Below, one piece after another: positions 56,750 through 64,000 of a stretch of DNA of 64,000 nt; position 1 is the first letter of the stretch, and each line of letters opens with the position of its first letter. This DNA comes from Io17-Chloro-G2 sp963663135. GTDB lineage: Bacteria > Chloroflexota > Dehalococcoidia > Lucifugimonadales > UBA3495. The DNA lies in assembly GCA_963663135.2 (NCBI GenBank), contig CAXXRM010000003.1, forward strand, positions 186,001 to 250,000, given 5' to 3'. Made by a program: the position numbers and the translations under genes. Under the pieces are notes generated by a model. It saw only the letters and a list, made by a program, of their open reading frames with translations, was not told where the DNA came from and searched no databases.

Positions 56750-57925
56750 TTGTCTGGTTATTTGGTAAACCTCGAGTGCACCGAGTGTGCTGCGACCTAT
56801 CCGAGCGACGCGCTGATCGGCGTCAGCCCCTGTTGCGGCAAGGTGCTGTTCGCCCGCTACGATCTGGCCAAGATAAGGCGGGAGGTTGACCGGGATGCGC
56901 TTGCCAACCGGAGGACCGATATGTGGCGATTCAGTGAATTGCTGCCGGTCCAGGACCCGGACCGCATAGTGTCGTTGGGGGAAGGGGGAACACCGCTACT
57001 GGCGGCTAGGGGTTTGGGCCGAAAGCTGGGATTGGAACACCTGTACATCAAAGAAGAGGGTCTCAATCCCACCGGCACGTTTAAAGCCCGGGGGATTTCC
57101 GCCGCCGTGGCCCGGGCCGTGGAACTGGGAGCTCCGGGTTTCACCATACCTTCCGCGGGAAATGCAGCCGGCGCCGCGGCGGCCTACTGCGCCCGCGCTG
57201 GGCTGCAAGCCAGGGTTTTCATGCCTCAGGACGCCCCCGAAGCCAACAAGAAAGAGTGCATTTTGGCGGGGTCGGACCTCAATTTGGTGGAAGGGCTCAT
57301 CAGCGATGCCGGAAGGCAGGCGGTCGCGGTCGCCCGAGAACAAAACCTGTTCGACCTTTCCACGCTGAAAGAACCTTACCGGGCCGAGGGCAAGAAGACT
57401 ATGGGCCTGGAAATAGCAATGCAGTTGGGCTGGAAACTGCCGACTGCCATTGTATATCCCACCGGCGGCGGCACGGGTATCATCGGCATGCAAAAAGGGT
57501 TTCAGGAGCTGAGGGAATTGGGTTGGATCGACTCCCCTTCGCCCAAATTCATAGCGGTGCAAGCGGCCGGATGCCAACCCATCGTGAAGGCTTTCGAGCA
57601 GGGAGCATTGACCTCCGAGCCCTGGCAGGGCGCCACCACCATAGCCGACGGTTTGAGAGTGCCCTCTCCCTTTGCCGACTACCTGATTCTGCAGGCGATT
57701 CGGGAAACCGGCGGGACTGCCCTGGCGGTGGAAGACTCCGATATGGTGGAGGCCATGCGCGAAATGGCTACCTTTGAGGGCATCATTGCCTGCCCTGAAG
57801 GCGCGGCAACGCTGGTGGGTTTGAGACATTTGTTGGACCAGGGGTTCCTCGGCCCGGAAGACACCGTCGTGTTGCTTAACACCGGCTCGGGCTACAAGTA
57901 CCTGCACCTGATTGATGAGGCCTGA
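56750..57925 (+). CDS. thrC: Threonine synthase
   Basis: PLP enzyme converting phosphohomoserine to threonine; 391 residues. It has an N-terminal zinc-ribbon-like CTECAATYPSDALIGVSPCC, then SLGEGGTPLLAA, the PLP lysine in NPTGTFKARG, SAGNAAGAAAAYCARAGL, YPTGGGTGIIGMQKGF and C-terminal VVLLNTGSGYKYL. It is the zinc-ribbon class common in archaea and Chloroflexota. It starts at TTG 56750 after GAGGG. TATGAT at 56685-56690 is a plausible -10. A GC-rich palindrome follows the gene at 57931-57946. Confidence 0.94.
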   Translation: MSGYLVNLECTECAATYPSDALIGVSPCCGKVLFARYDLAKIRREVDRDALANRRTDMWRFSELLPVQDPDRIVSLGEGGTPLLAARGLGRKLGLEHLYIKEEGLNPTGTFKARGISAAVARAVELGAPGFTIPSAGNAAGAAAAYCARAGLQARVFMPQDAPEANKKECILAGSDLNLVEGLISDAGRQAVAVAREQNLFDLSTLKEPYRAEGKKTMGLEIAMQLGWKLPTAIVYPTGGGTGIIGMQKGFQELRELGWIDSPSPKFIAVQAAGCQPIVKAFEQGALTSEPWQGATTIADGLRVPSPFADYLILQAIRETGGTALAVEDSDMVEAMREMATFEGIIACPEGAATLVGLRHLLDQGFLGPEDTVVLLNTGSGYKYLHLIDEA

Positions 57926-57930
57926 AATAG

Positions 57931-57946
57931 GTCCGCCGCGGCGGAC
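57931..57946. terminator. Perfect 16-bp palindrome after thrC, weak terminator candidate
   Basis: GTCCGCCGCGGCGGAC is self-complementary and is followed by TGTTT. It may form a small hairpin slowing or ending transcription, but it lacks a T-tract of usual length. Confidence 0.4.
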
Positions 57947-57960
57947 TGTTTCCGGCAACC

Positions 57961-57994
57961 ATGGGCTTCCAGCAACTATGGGCATCCGGCAACT
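57961..57994 (+). repeat. 17-bp tandem repeat upstream of ispH
   Basis: Copies at 57961-57977 and 57978-57994 differ at two positions, with a further partial copy just before 57961. The array ends against the ispH ribosome site AAGGAGG. Confidence 0.6.
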
Positions 57995-58008
57995 AAGGAG
58001 GCGCAGAC

Positions 58009-58911
58009 TTGCAGGTAATTCTTAGCTCTCCACGGGGATTCTGTGCCGGAGTTGTGCGGGCCGTAGAGGTGGTTGAAATCTGCTTGGAGCGCTTCGGGCC
58101 CCCGGTTTACGTCAAGCACCAGATTGTCCACAACCCCTACGTCGTTGACGACCTGGAGCGAAAAGGGGCTCGTACGGTGGAGTCGGTGGATGAAGTCCCC
58201 GAGGGCGCTCTGGTTGTTTTTTCCGCCCACGGTTCACCGCCCGAAGATTTTCAAAAGGCCAAAGAGCGCAACCTCAGGGTAATCGACGCCGTCTGCCCAC
58301 TGGTGACCAGGGTCCACAATGAAGCCAAAAAATACCACCGGCAGGGGAAGAAAGTCCTGTTGGTGGGCCATCGGGGGCATCAAGAGGTCCGGGGAACCAT
58401 GGGACAAGTGGACATGACCCTAATAGACGACACTCCGGGGTCGGTACTCCCATCCTGGAGCCCTGACACCGAAGTGGCGGTCCTGACCCAGACCACTTTG
58501 TCGGTGGGAGATACGGGCAACGCCATCAGCGCTATCCAGGGACGTTTTCCCGCCGCCGTGGTCCGGAACGACATCTGCTATGCCACGACCAACCGGCAGG
58601 AAGCCGTTACCCGGATGGCCCACCTGGTGGATTTGGTGCTGGTCATTGGGGCACAAAACAGCTCCAACTGCAGCCGTCTGCGAGAGGTTGCCGAGGCCAA
58701 CAACGTTCCTTCTTACCTCATCAATGGACCCGAGGAAATCGATCCGACTTGGCTCGAAGGCGTACAGAAGGTTGGTGTCACCTCGGGGGCGTCAACACCT
58801 GAAGTTTTGGTTGAAGCCGTGATTCAGGCCCTGGCCCCTGAAGAAGTAGTCTTCCTGGAAGGGGCGGATGAGGACGTTGAATTTACCCTGCCCAAGGAAT
58901 TGCGGGGCTGA
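58009..58911 (+). CDS. ispH: 4-hydroxy-3-methylbut-2-enyl diphosphate reductase
   Basis: Last enzyme of the non-mevalonate isoprenoid pathway, an iron-sulfur protein; 300 residues. The three conserved Cys are in PRGFCAGVVRAVE (~12), DAVCPLVTRVH (~96) and NDICYATTNRQEAV (~193). Also present are HQIVHN, FSAHGSPPE and VTSGASTPEVLVEAV. It begins at TTG 58009, for which AAGGAGG eight bases upstream is strong support. It is encoded downstream of thrC in the same direction. Confidence 0.96.
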   Translation: MQVILSSPRGFCAGVVRAVEVVEICLERFGPPVYVKHQIVHNPYVVDDLERKGARTVESVDEVPEGALVVFSAHGSPPEDFQKAKERNLRVIDAVCPLVTRVHNEAKKYHRQGKKVLLVGHRGHQEVRGTMGQVDMTLIDDTPGSVLPSWSPDTEVAVLTQTTLSVGDTGNAISAIQGRFPAAVVRNDICYATTNRQEAVTRMAHLVDLVLVIGAQNSSNCSRLREVAEANNVPSYLINGPEEIDPTWLEGVQKVGVTSGASTPEVLVEAVIQALAPEEVVFLEGADEDVEFTLPKELRG

Positions 58912-58948
58912 AGGCTGATACCCTTTTCCCGGTACTATCTTGAGGCCG

Positions 58949-59971
58949 ATGCTCCAATTCGGGCGTGACATCGATAGCCCGGTTTCCCTAAAACGCCGGG
59001 TTCTTTCTCTGCCCTCCCTGGTTTCCTGGGCCCTGGTCGTCGTGTTTCTGGTTTTCTTGCTAACCCGGTTTGACGTAGACCTGGACGGCACTTGGTCGCA
59101 TATCAGGGGCGGCAACCAGTGGTATGCAGCTGCGGCCCTCCTGGTCCACTACGCAACAGTCCCCTTCCGAGGCGTGCGGTGGCAGAGATTGCTGCACCAC
59201 GCTCAACCCGAGGGAGACCCCCTACCGGGCGTGGCCTATTGCAGCCAGCTGGTGCTATTGGGCTGGTTTGCCAACTCGGTAGGCTGGCTCCGGGTGGGGG
59301 ACGCCTATCGCGCCTATCTCTACGTCCAGGAAAACTCGGGATCGTTTGCCCGCACCATCGGTACTATTCTGGCGGAACGTGTCTTGGATACCGTTCTGGT
59401 GGCGGCGTTGATCCTGGCGGCCGTGCCCCTGCTGTTGAGCGAGGGCAGCGTTTCATGGATCGTGACGGCCCTGGCCCTGGGTCTTGCCGCCGCCTTACTG
59501 CTCGTTTTGGCCGTCCTGGTTGGCGCCCGGAACTACGCCCAAAGGTTTCTGCCGTCCTGGCTGGCGTCGCCCTTCCAACACTTCCAGCAGGGAACGTTGG
59601 GGAGTCTCCGGAAAGTGCCTTTGCTGTCGGTCTGGGGGTTGCTGGCCTGGATGTCCGAGATAGCCCGCCTGTACTTTGTGGGGCAGGCCCTGGGTTTGGA
59701 CCTGAGCATTCCCATGGCAACGTTCATTACCCTGGCCAGCTCCATGCTCACGCTGGTTCCCACGCCTGGCGGATTCGGCGCAGTTGAGCCCGGAGTGTTG
59801 GGCCTGTTGCTGCGCCTGACCACCCTTTCTTCCACGGCAGCCACCGCGGTGGTGTTGGTGGACCGGTCAATCAGCTACCTGAGCGTTATCCTAGTGGGGG
59901 CCGTGCTGTTTTCGGCGCGTCAGGTCTTCCGCCGGCCCGCGCCTGCCGGAGACCCTACAACCGGCGTTTAA
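58949..59971 (+). CDS. Lysylphosphatidylglycerol synthase-type (UPF0104) membrane protein
   Basis: About 340 residues with seven or eight hydrophobic segments. Characteristic parts are NQWYAAAALLVHYATVPFRGVRWQRLL, GWFANSVGWLRVGDAYRAYLY, RTIGTILAERVLDTVLVAALILAA and TLVPTPGGFGAVEPGVLGLLLRL. These fit the flippase-like membrane domain seen in MprF and in stand-alone UPF0104 proteins. The stand-alone form probably moves or presents a lipid; the substrate is unknown. ATG 58949 is favoured over TTG 58940. Confidence 0.85.
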   Translation: MLQFGRDIDSPVSLKRRVLSLPSLVSWALVVVFLVFLLTRFDVDLDGTWSHIRGGNQWYAAAALLVHYATVPFRGVRWQRLLHHAQPEGDPLPGVAYCSQLVLLGWFANSVGWLRVGDAYRAYLYVQENSGSFARTIGTILAERVLDTVLVAALILAAVPLLLSEGSVSWIVTALALGLAAALLLVLAVLVGARNYAQRFLPSWLASPFQHFQQGTLGSLRKVPLLSVWGLLAWMSEIARLYFVGQALGLDLSIPMATFITLASSMLTLVPTPGGFGAVEPGVLGLLLRLTTLSSTAATAVVLVDRSISYLSVILVGAVLFSARQVFRRPAPAGDPTTGV

Positions 59972-60093
59972 AGTGGGCAAACAGCGTAAGACGCCAGCCC
60001 CCGGCAGGTCCTGCGGCGGGTAATCCTACCCGGGCAACCGGCGGCGCCCGTTCCGGGCCAATGTTTCATTATCAAACACACCAGGGGAGAGAG

Positions 60094-60462
60094 ATGCTTT
60101 ACACGGCCAGCTACTACGCGCCGGAGGATTGGAAGGGCAGGGTATACCGGGTCTCCCGCGGGCATCCCCGGGGAAGAAAGACCCAGTGGGAAACGCTGCC
60201 CTTCCTTTACCCAAGCCGCAAGTTGCTCACCACCTACCAGGAAGGCGCGCTGGACTTTGCCGGGTTGCGGGTTGAATACCGAGTGGAGCTAGAGGATAAC
60301 TGCCAGCGACTGCCGGAGTTCCGGGAATGGTTGGCCGGGGCGGCACTGGAGGAATTCACCCTGTTGTGCTTTGAGAGGGCGGCAGAGCCATGCCACCGGC
60401 AAATCCTGGCCCAGTGGCTCCTGGAGACGGTCCCGGGGTTGGAGGCCGGTGGCCTCAGGTAG
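60094..60462 (+). CDS. DUF488 family protein
   Basis: About 122 residues. It begins MLYTASYYAPEDWKGRVYRVSRGHPRG and has the diagnostic tail EEFTLLCFERAAEPCHRQILAQWLL, where the Cys-His pair of the DUF488 signature is visible. Function is unknown; the family is widespread. ATG 60094 follows directly after GGGGAGAG, so it is preferred over ATG 60061. Confidence 0.8.
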   Translation: MLYTASYYAPEDWKGRVYRVSRGHPRGRKTQWETLPFLYPSRKLLTTYQEGALDFAGLRVEYRVELEDNCQRLPEFREWLAGAALEEFTLLCFERAAEPCHRQILAQWLLETVPGLEAGGLR

Positions 60463-60577
60463 CGTTTGGGGCAAAGTGTCCAGGGCCCGGTTCTCCGTCG
60501 TTCGATAAGCCCGGCCTGGGCTGCCGGACGTCCTGCCTGACGCTTTGGAGTGTGAAACCCGGTTTCAAGTTGCAAGG

Positions 60578-61627
60578 CTACTCCGCCCTGGGTGGCCGCT
60601 CCATTAGTTCCGCCACAGCGTCACGGGGAGATAGGCCCTCGAAAAGCACTCGGTAAGTCGTCTCCGTGATGGGCATTTCCACGTTCAGGTCGGCGGCCAT
60701 GGTCAGGGCCGCGTTGGTGGTGTTGACCCCCTCGGCAACGTTTTCCATAGACTCGCTGATCTCGGCCCAGGTCCTACCCTGGGCCAGTTGCTGGCCGACA
60801 TACCGGTTGCGGCTCAACGGGCTGGTGCAGGTTGCCACAAGGTCGCCCATTCCCGCCAGACCGGCGAAGGTGCTGGGTCGGGCCCCGGAGGCGACTCCCA
60901 GCCGGGCAATTTCGGCCAGGCCCCTCGTAATGAGCGCCGCCTTGGCATTGTCTCCCGCCCCCAAGCCGTCGGCGATACCCGCTCCGAGGGCGATGATATT
61001 CTTCAAGGCGCCGGCCATCTCGACCCCGATAATATCGTCACTGGTGTACACGCGGAATATGTTGGACATCAGGGTAGCCTGGGCGGCTGCGGCGTGGTCG
61101 GCACAGGCGCCGGCTACCACTGACGAGGCCGCCATACCCTGGATAATCTCTTTGGCCAGGTTGGGCCCGGAAAGCGCGCAGATGCCGGCGTGCCGGTTCG
61201 GGGGCAGCTCTTCCTGGAGAATTTGGCTCATGCGCTTCCCTTCGGGAAGCTCGAGGCCCTTGGAAACGCTCAAGATGGTAGTCCCTGGGGAAACCGCGCC
61301 GGCGATTCTCTGAACGTTGGCGCGAAACCGGTGCGAGGGAACGGCGATGATGACCAGACCAGCGGTGGGGATGACCTCATCAACCTCACTGTAGGCAACC
61401 ACAAGCTCGGGCAGTTCTACCCCGGGCAAAAACCGAGCGTGTCGGCGCTGGGAGTTCAGCGCGTCGGCTTCGGGTTCGTCTCGCACCAATATCCCTACGG
61501 GGATACGATTGGCGGTTAGATTGACCGCCAACGTAGTGCCCCACGTCGTGGCGCCCACCACGGCAACCGCGGCGTGCCCGTCCGGGACACGATTCTTCTG
61601 AGAATGGTTGTGAGGCTGACGGCTCAA
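60578..61627 (-). CDS. gpsA: Glycerol-3-phosphate dehydrogenase [NAD(P)+]
   Basis: Makes sn-glycerol-3-phosphate for phospholipid synthesis; 349 residues. It has VAVVGATTWGTTLAVNLTANRIPVGILVRDE (NAD-binding, with the glycine-rich loop altered to GATTWG), SVSKGLELPEGKRMSQIL, ALSGPNLAKEIIQGMAASSVVAG, GVEMAGALKNIIALGAGIADGLGAGDNAKAALITRGLAEIARLG and GLAGMGDLVATCTSPLSRNRYVG. It starts at TTG 61627. It lies after plsY and der on the same strand, the usual order of this phospholipid/GTPase group. Confidence 0.96.
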   Translation of the reverse strand: MSRQPHNHSQKNRVPDGHAAVAVVGATTWGTTLAVNLTANRIPVGILVRDEPEADALNSQRRHARFLPGVELPELVVAYSEVDEVIPTAGLVIIAVPSHRFRANVQRIAGAVSPGTTILSVSKGLELPEGKRMSQILQEELPPNRHAGICALSGPNLAKEIIQGMAASSVVAGACADHAAAAQATLMSNIFRVYTSDDIIGVEMAGALKNIIALGAGIADGLGAGDNAKAALITRGLAEIARLGVASGARPSTFAGLAGMGDLVATCTSPLSRNRYVGQQLAQGRTWAEISESMENVAEGVNTTNAALTMAADLNVEMPITETTYRVLFEGLSPRDAVAELMERPPRAE

Positions 61628-61764
61628 GACAATGCCCGCTGAGGTTTCGATAAGCTGCGGGCAACACCGGCTTCAGCCGGACGATGTTCCCCTGCCCGCT
61701 AACGGTCTGCCGGTTGGCTGCCCGGTTCACGCTGCTGTCCAGGGCCTGGCGCGTTGGGGATTTC

Positions 61765-62493
61765 CTAGCCGGATTTTTCGGCCGGATGGCCCAAGCGGCG
61801 TTCGTCTCCCTGACGAATTCGTTGGATATTGTCCCGGTGTTGCCAGATGATGATTGCGCCGCCGATTATTCCGTATAGGGCATAGGTGCTGGAATACATA
61901 CCCACCAGCACCAGGGCCAGCAGCGAGATGCAACCGCAGATCACGCCGATAATGGACCCCAGGGAGATATACCTGCTGAGCCAGGTCGTCAACAGGAAGC
62001 ACACGGTGGCGATGGCGGCGGGCAAAGGCGCCATCACCGAAAGCCCGCCCAGGCCGGTGAGGATTCCCCGGCCGCCTTTGAACTGCAGGAAGACCGGCCA
62101 ATTGTGTCCCACCAACACCAGGATTCCAGCGGCCGCCTCGGCGCCGTCGGCGCCGTCGGAGCCGATTAGCTGACGGGCCAAAATCACCGCCAAAGCTCCC
62201 TTGGCAATATCCATGGCCAATGTTGCCGCGGCCAGCTTGCCGCCCCCGGTGCGCAGTACGTTGGACATTCCGGTGCGACCGCTGCCATACTCTCGAACGT
62301 CGACTCCGGAGTGGGCCCGGAGCAGCAGGTATCCCACCGGAACGGAACCCAGCAAATATGACAAGACCAGTACCACCAGGTACTTGACCCACAGGGGTTG
62401 TCCGCCCACGGTGAGCAACGCGGCAACCACTCCAGCAGCCAGAATCGGCAGCATGGCGAGCAAGATGTAATTGGAAAAATTGGTCCGGTTCAC
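61765..62493 (-). CDS. plsY: Glycerol-3-phosphate acyltransferase PlsY
   Basis: Integral-membrane acyltransferase using acyl phosphate; 242 residues, with an N-terminal hydrophobic extension compared with the usual ~200. Motifs are YLLGSVPVGYLL, YGSGRTGMSNVLRTGGGKLAAATLAMDIAKGALAVIL, GHNWPVFLQFKGGRGI and a late IIIWQHRDNIQRIRQGDE. It starts at GTG 62493 and overlaps the stop of der by four bases. It works with gpsA in the first steps of phospholipid synthesis. Confidence 0.94.
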   Translation of the reverse strand: MNRTNFSNYILLAMLPILAAGVVAALLTVGGQPLWVKYLVVLVLSYLLGSVPVGYLLLRAHSGVDVREYGSGRTGMSNVLRTGGGKLAAATLAMDIAKGALAVILARQLIGSDGADGAEAAAGILVLVGHNWPVFLQFKGGRGILTGLGGLSVMAPLPAAIATVCFLLTTWLSRYISLGSIIGVICGCISLLALVLVGMYSSTYALYGIIGGAIIIWQHRDNIQRIRQGDERRLGHPAEKSG

Positions 62494-63938
62494 TTGGCCT
62501 TAAACACCATTTTCAAATGGGTGTGGTTGAATCCGAACTTGTCCCGCAACCGGTTTTCCAGGTAGCGCTGATAGGAAAAGTGTACCAGGCTTGGGTTGTC
62601 AACCGTGAATAGAAACGTCGGCGGGTCCACCTCGGCCTGTTCCAGGCGGTGGAATCGCACTCGTTTGCCGCGGCCCCCCTTGACGCTGGGCGGAGTGTGG
62701 GCGGCCAGGGCCGAGGCCAACTCGTACTGCAACTCCCTTTGGGGCACCCGGCGGCGGCGTTCTTGGGACAACTGTATCACTCCGCGCATCAGTTCGGATA
62801 TACCCTGGCCGTGCAGCGCGGAGGTGAAGAAGATGGGCACGTAGGGTATGAAGTGCAGCCGCTGCCGCACGATTTCGGCGGCCCGTTCCATGGCCCGGCG
62901 GCTGCCGTCGGGGTCCAGGTCCCACTTGTTTACCACCACCACCAGGCCCCGGCAGAGTTCCCAGGCCAAGCCGGCAATGTGGGCGTCTTGGGCAGTGGCT
63001 TCTTCGGTAGCGTCGGTGACCAGCAAGGCGATGTGCGCCCTGTTGACCGCGTTGACCGCTCGGATAACGCTGTATTTCTCAATACCGGGCTGCACCTGGC
63101 CGGGGCGTCGGATACCCGCGGTGTCGATGATGACGAATTCCTGGCCGCGGTACACAAAAGAGGCATCTATCGCGTCCCGGGTAGTGCCGGCCGTGCCGCT
63201 GACAATCGACCGGTCCTGGCCCAGAATGGTGTTGACCAATTGGGACTTGCCAACGTTGGTGCGTCCCACGATTGCCAGGTCGATCTGATCGCTCCTCGTT
63301 GGTTTTGCCCCGGCATCCGCTTCCTCATCGTCCGGATCCGATGTTGCCTTGGGGCCCGTCCAAGGGAAATGCGAGACCATCAACTCCATGAGGTCTTGAA
63401 CCCCGTGATTGTGGTAAGCGCTGATCAGCATTGGGTCGGCCATGCCAAGGGAATAAAACTCGGGTCCGCCCAGGCTTCTGGCGTCGTTATCCACTTTGTT
63501 TACGGCTAAAATTACCGGCTTATCAGATTTTCGCAACCGGTCTGCCAGAAATTCATCAGTGGGGGTCACGCCGTCATTGGCATCGGCCAAGAAGACAATC
63601 AGGTCGGCGCCGGCCATGGCCATGTCCGCCTGCTCTTGCACCTGTTCTCGAATTTCCCCCTCCGGGTTGAATTCCAAGCCTCCCGTATCGATGAGGATGA
63701 ATGGCCGGCCTTCCCACTGGGCTTGGGCCATCAGCCGGTCCCGCGTAGTGCCCGCCACGTCGCTGACGATGGCCTGGCGCCGGCCCATAATCCGGTTGAA
63801 AAGAGAGGACTTGCCGACGTTGGGGCGGCCAACGATGGCGACAATCGGCAGGCGCGTCGGGTTGTTCCGTACGTCGACTGGAGTAGTGTCAACGGGGTCT
63901 AGACCCGCAGCTATTTGAGATTGTGGTGTCTTTGGCAT
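62490..63938 (-). CDS. der: Ribosome-associated GTPase Der (EngA)
   Basis: Double-GTPase for large-subunit ribosome assembly; 482 residues. The first G domain has GRPNVGKSSLFNRIMGRRQAIVSD, DTGGLE and NKVDND. The second has GRTNVGKSQLVNTILG, DTAGIRR and NKWDLD. A C-terminal KH-like domain (PPTFLFTVDNPSLVHFSYQRYLENRLRDKFGF) completes it. The linker between G domains is acidic (DPDDEEADAG). It precedes plsY and gpsA in one minus-strand operon. Confidence 0.97.
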   Translation of the reverse strand: MPKTPQSQIAAGLDPVDTTPVDVRNNPTRLPIVAIVGRPNVGKSSLFNRIMGRRQAIVSDVAGTTRDRLMAQAQWEGRPFILIDTGGLEFNPEGEIREQVQEQADMAMAGADLIVFLADANDGVTPTDEFLADRLRKSDKPVILAVNKVDNDARSLGGPEFYSLGMADPMLISAYHNHGVQDLMELMVSHFPWTGPKATSDPDDEEADAGAKPTRSDQIDLAIVGRTNVGKSQLVNTILGQDRSIVSGTAGTTRDAIDASFVYRGQEFVIIDTAGIRRPGQVQPGIEKYSVIRAVNAVNRAHIALLVTDATEEATAQDAHIAGLAWELCRGLVVVVNKWDLDPDGSRRAMERAAEIVRQRLHFIPYVPIFFTSALHGQGISELMRGVIQLSQERRRRVPQRELQYELASALAAHTPPSVKGGRGKRVRFHRLEQAEVDPPTFLFTVDNPSLVHFSYQRYLENRLRDKFGFNHTHLKMVFKAK

Positions 63939-64000
63939 GTTGAAGCCGAAGGCTGTTTGAGTGATTCGAGCGGCTCGCGGCGGCTCACCCGGCGGTCAGT

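Overview
The window is a stretch of chromosome from a moderately GC-rich, gene-dense bacterium. The gene content fits a Chloroflexota lineage, most likely a Dehalococcoidia/SAR202-like marine or host-associated organism. This is an inference from several traits together: F420-linked enzymes (a LLM-class oxidoreductase and an NpdG-like reductase), an archaeal-type dUTPase, a prokaryotic translin homologue, Cys-less thiolase-like proteins with a DUF35 partner, and a urea uptake/urease cluster. No rRNA, tRNA, CRISPR array, insertion sequence or prophage was recognised.

Layout. 1-4.9 kb: the end of folK, a groEL without groES, an archaeal-type dut, queG, and a convergently overlapping EVE-domain gene. 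5.0-12 kb: a 598-residue protein of unknown function divergent from the EVE gene, a DUF2339/DUF3999 membrane pair, and a small polytopic membrane protein. 12.1-23.8 kb, all on the minus strand: a nitrogen-acquisition cluster reading urtA-urtB-urtC-urtD-urtE-ureA-glnA-ureB-ureC-ureF-ureG-ureD. A 600-base regulatory region with tandem repeats and a palindrome precedes it. 24.4-32.4 kb: a thiolase-like protein, a Xer recombinase, a small membrane protein, uvrC, an unknown two-domain protein, an aldehyde dehydrogenase and a PIG-L deacetylase. 32.7-44.3 kb: a LLM oxidoreductase, pterin dehydratase, TIM-barrel protein, argH-rpe, rpmB, a minus-strand group polA-retropepsin-citE-like-folB, and thiE overlapping a translin gene. 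44.4-54.8 kb: mostly accessory or poorly known genes (MBL hydrolase, DUF6941-like, thioredoxin-like, npdG-like, an orphan antitoxin, flavin reductase, thiolase/DUF35 pair, inositol phosphatase-like, a second retropepsin, amidohydrolase). 54.8-64 kb: housekeeping genes (prs, a crotonase, thrC, ispH, a flippase-like membrane protein, DUF488, gpsA-plsY-der).

The most coherent system is the urea cluster. It contains a complete Urt ABC importer, the urease structural subunits and the accessory proteins UreF, UreG and UreD (no ureE), with a type I glutamine synthetase embedded between ureA and ureB. Urea import, hydrolysis and ammonia assimilation could therefore be co-expressed. The least explained locus is the 598-residue coiled-coil protein with a distinctive C-terminal domain, paired head-to-head with an EVE-domain gene. 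A recurring extended -10 element (TGnTAnnnT) lies ahead of at least seven genes, and several intergenic leaders carry short tandem duplications of 16-22 bp.
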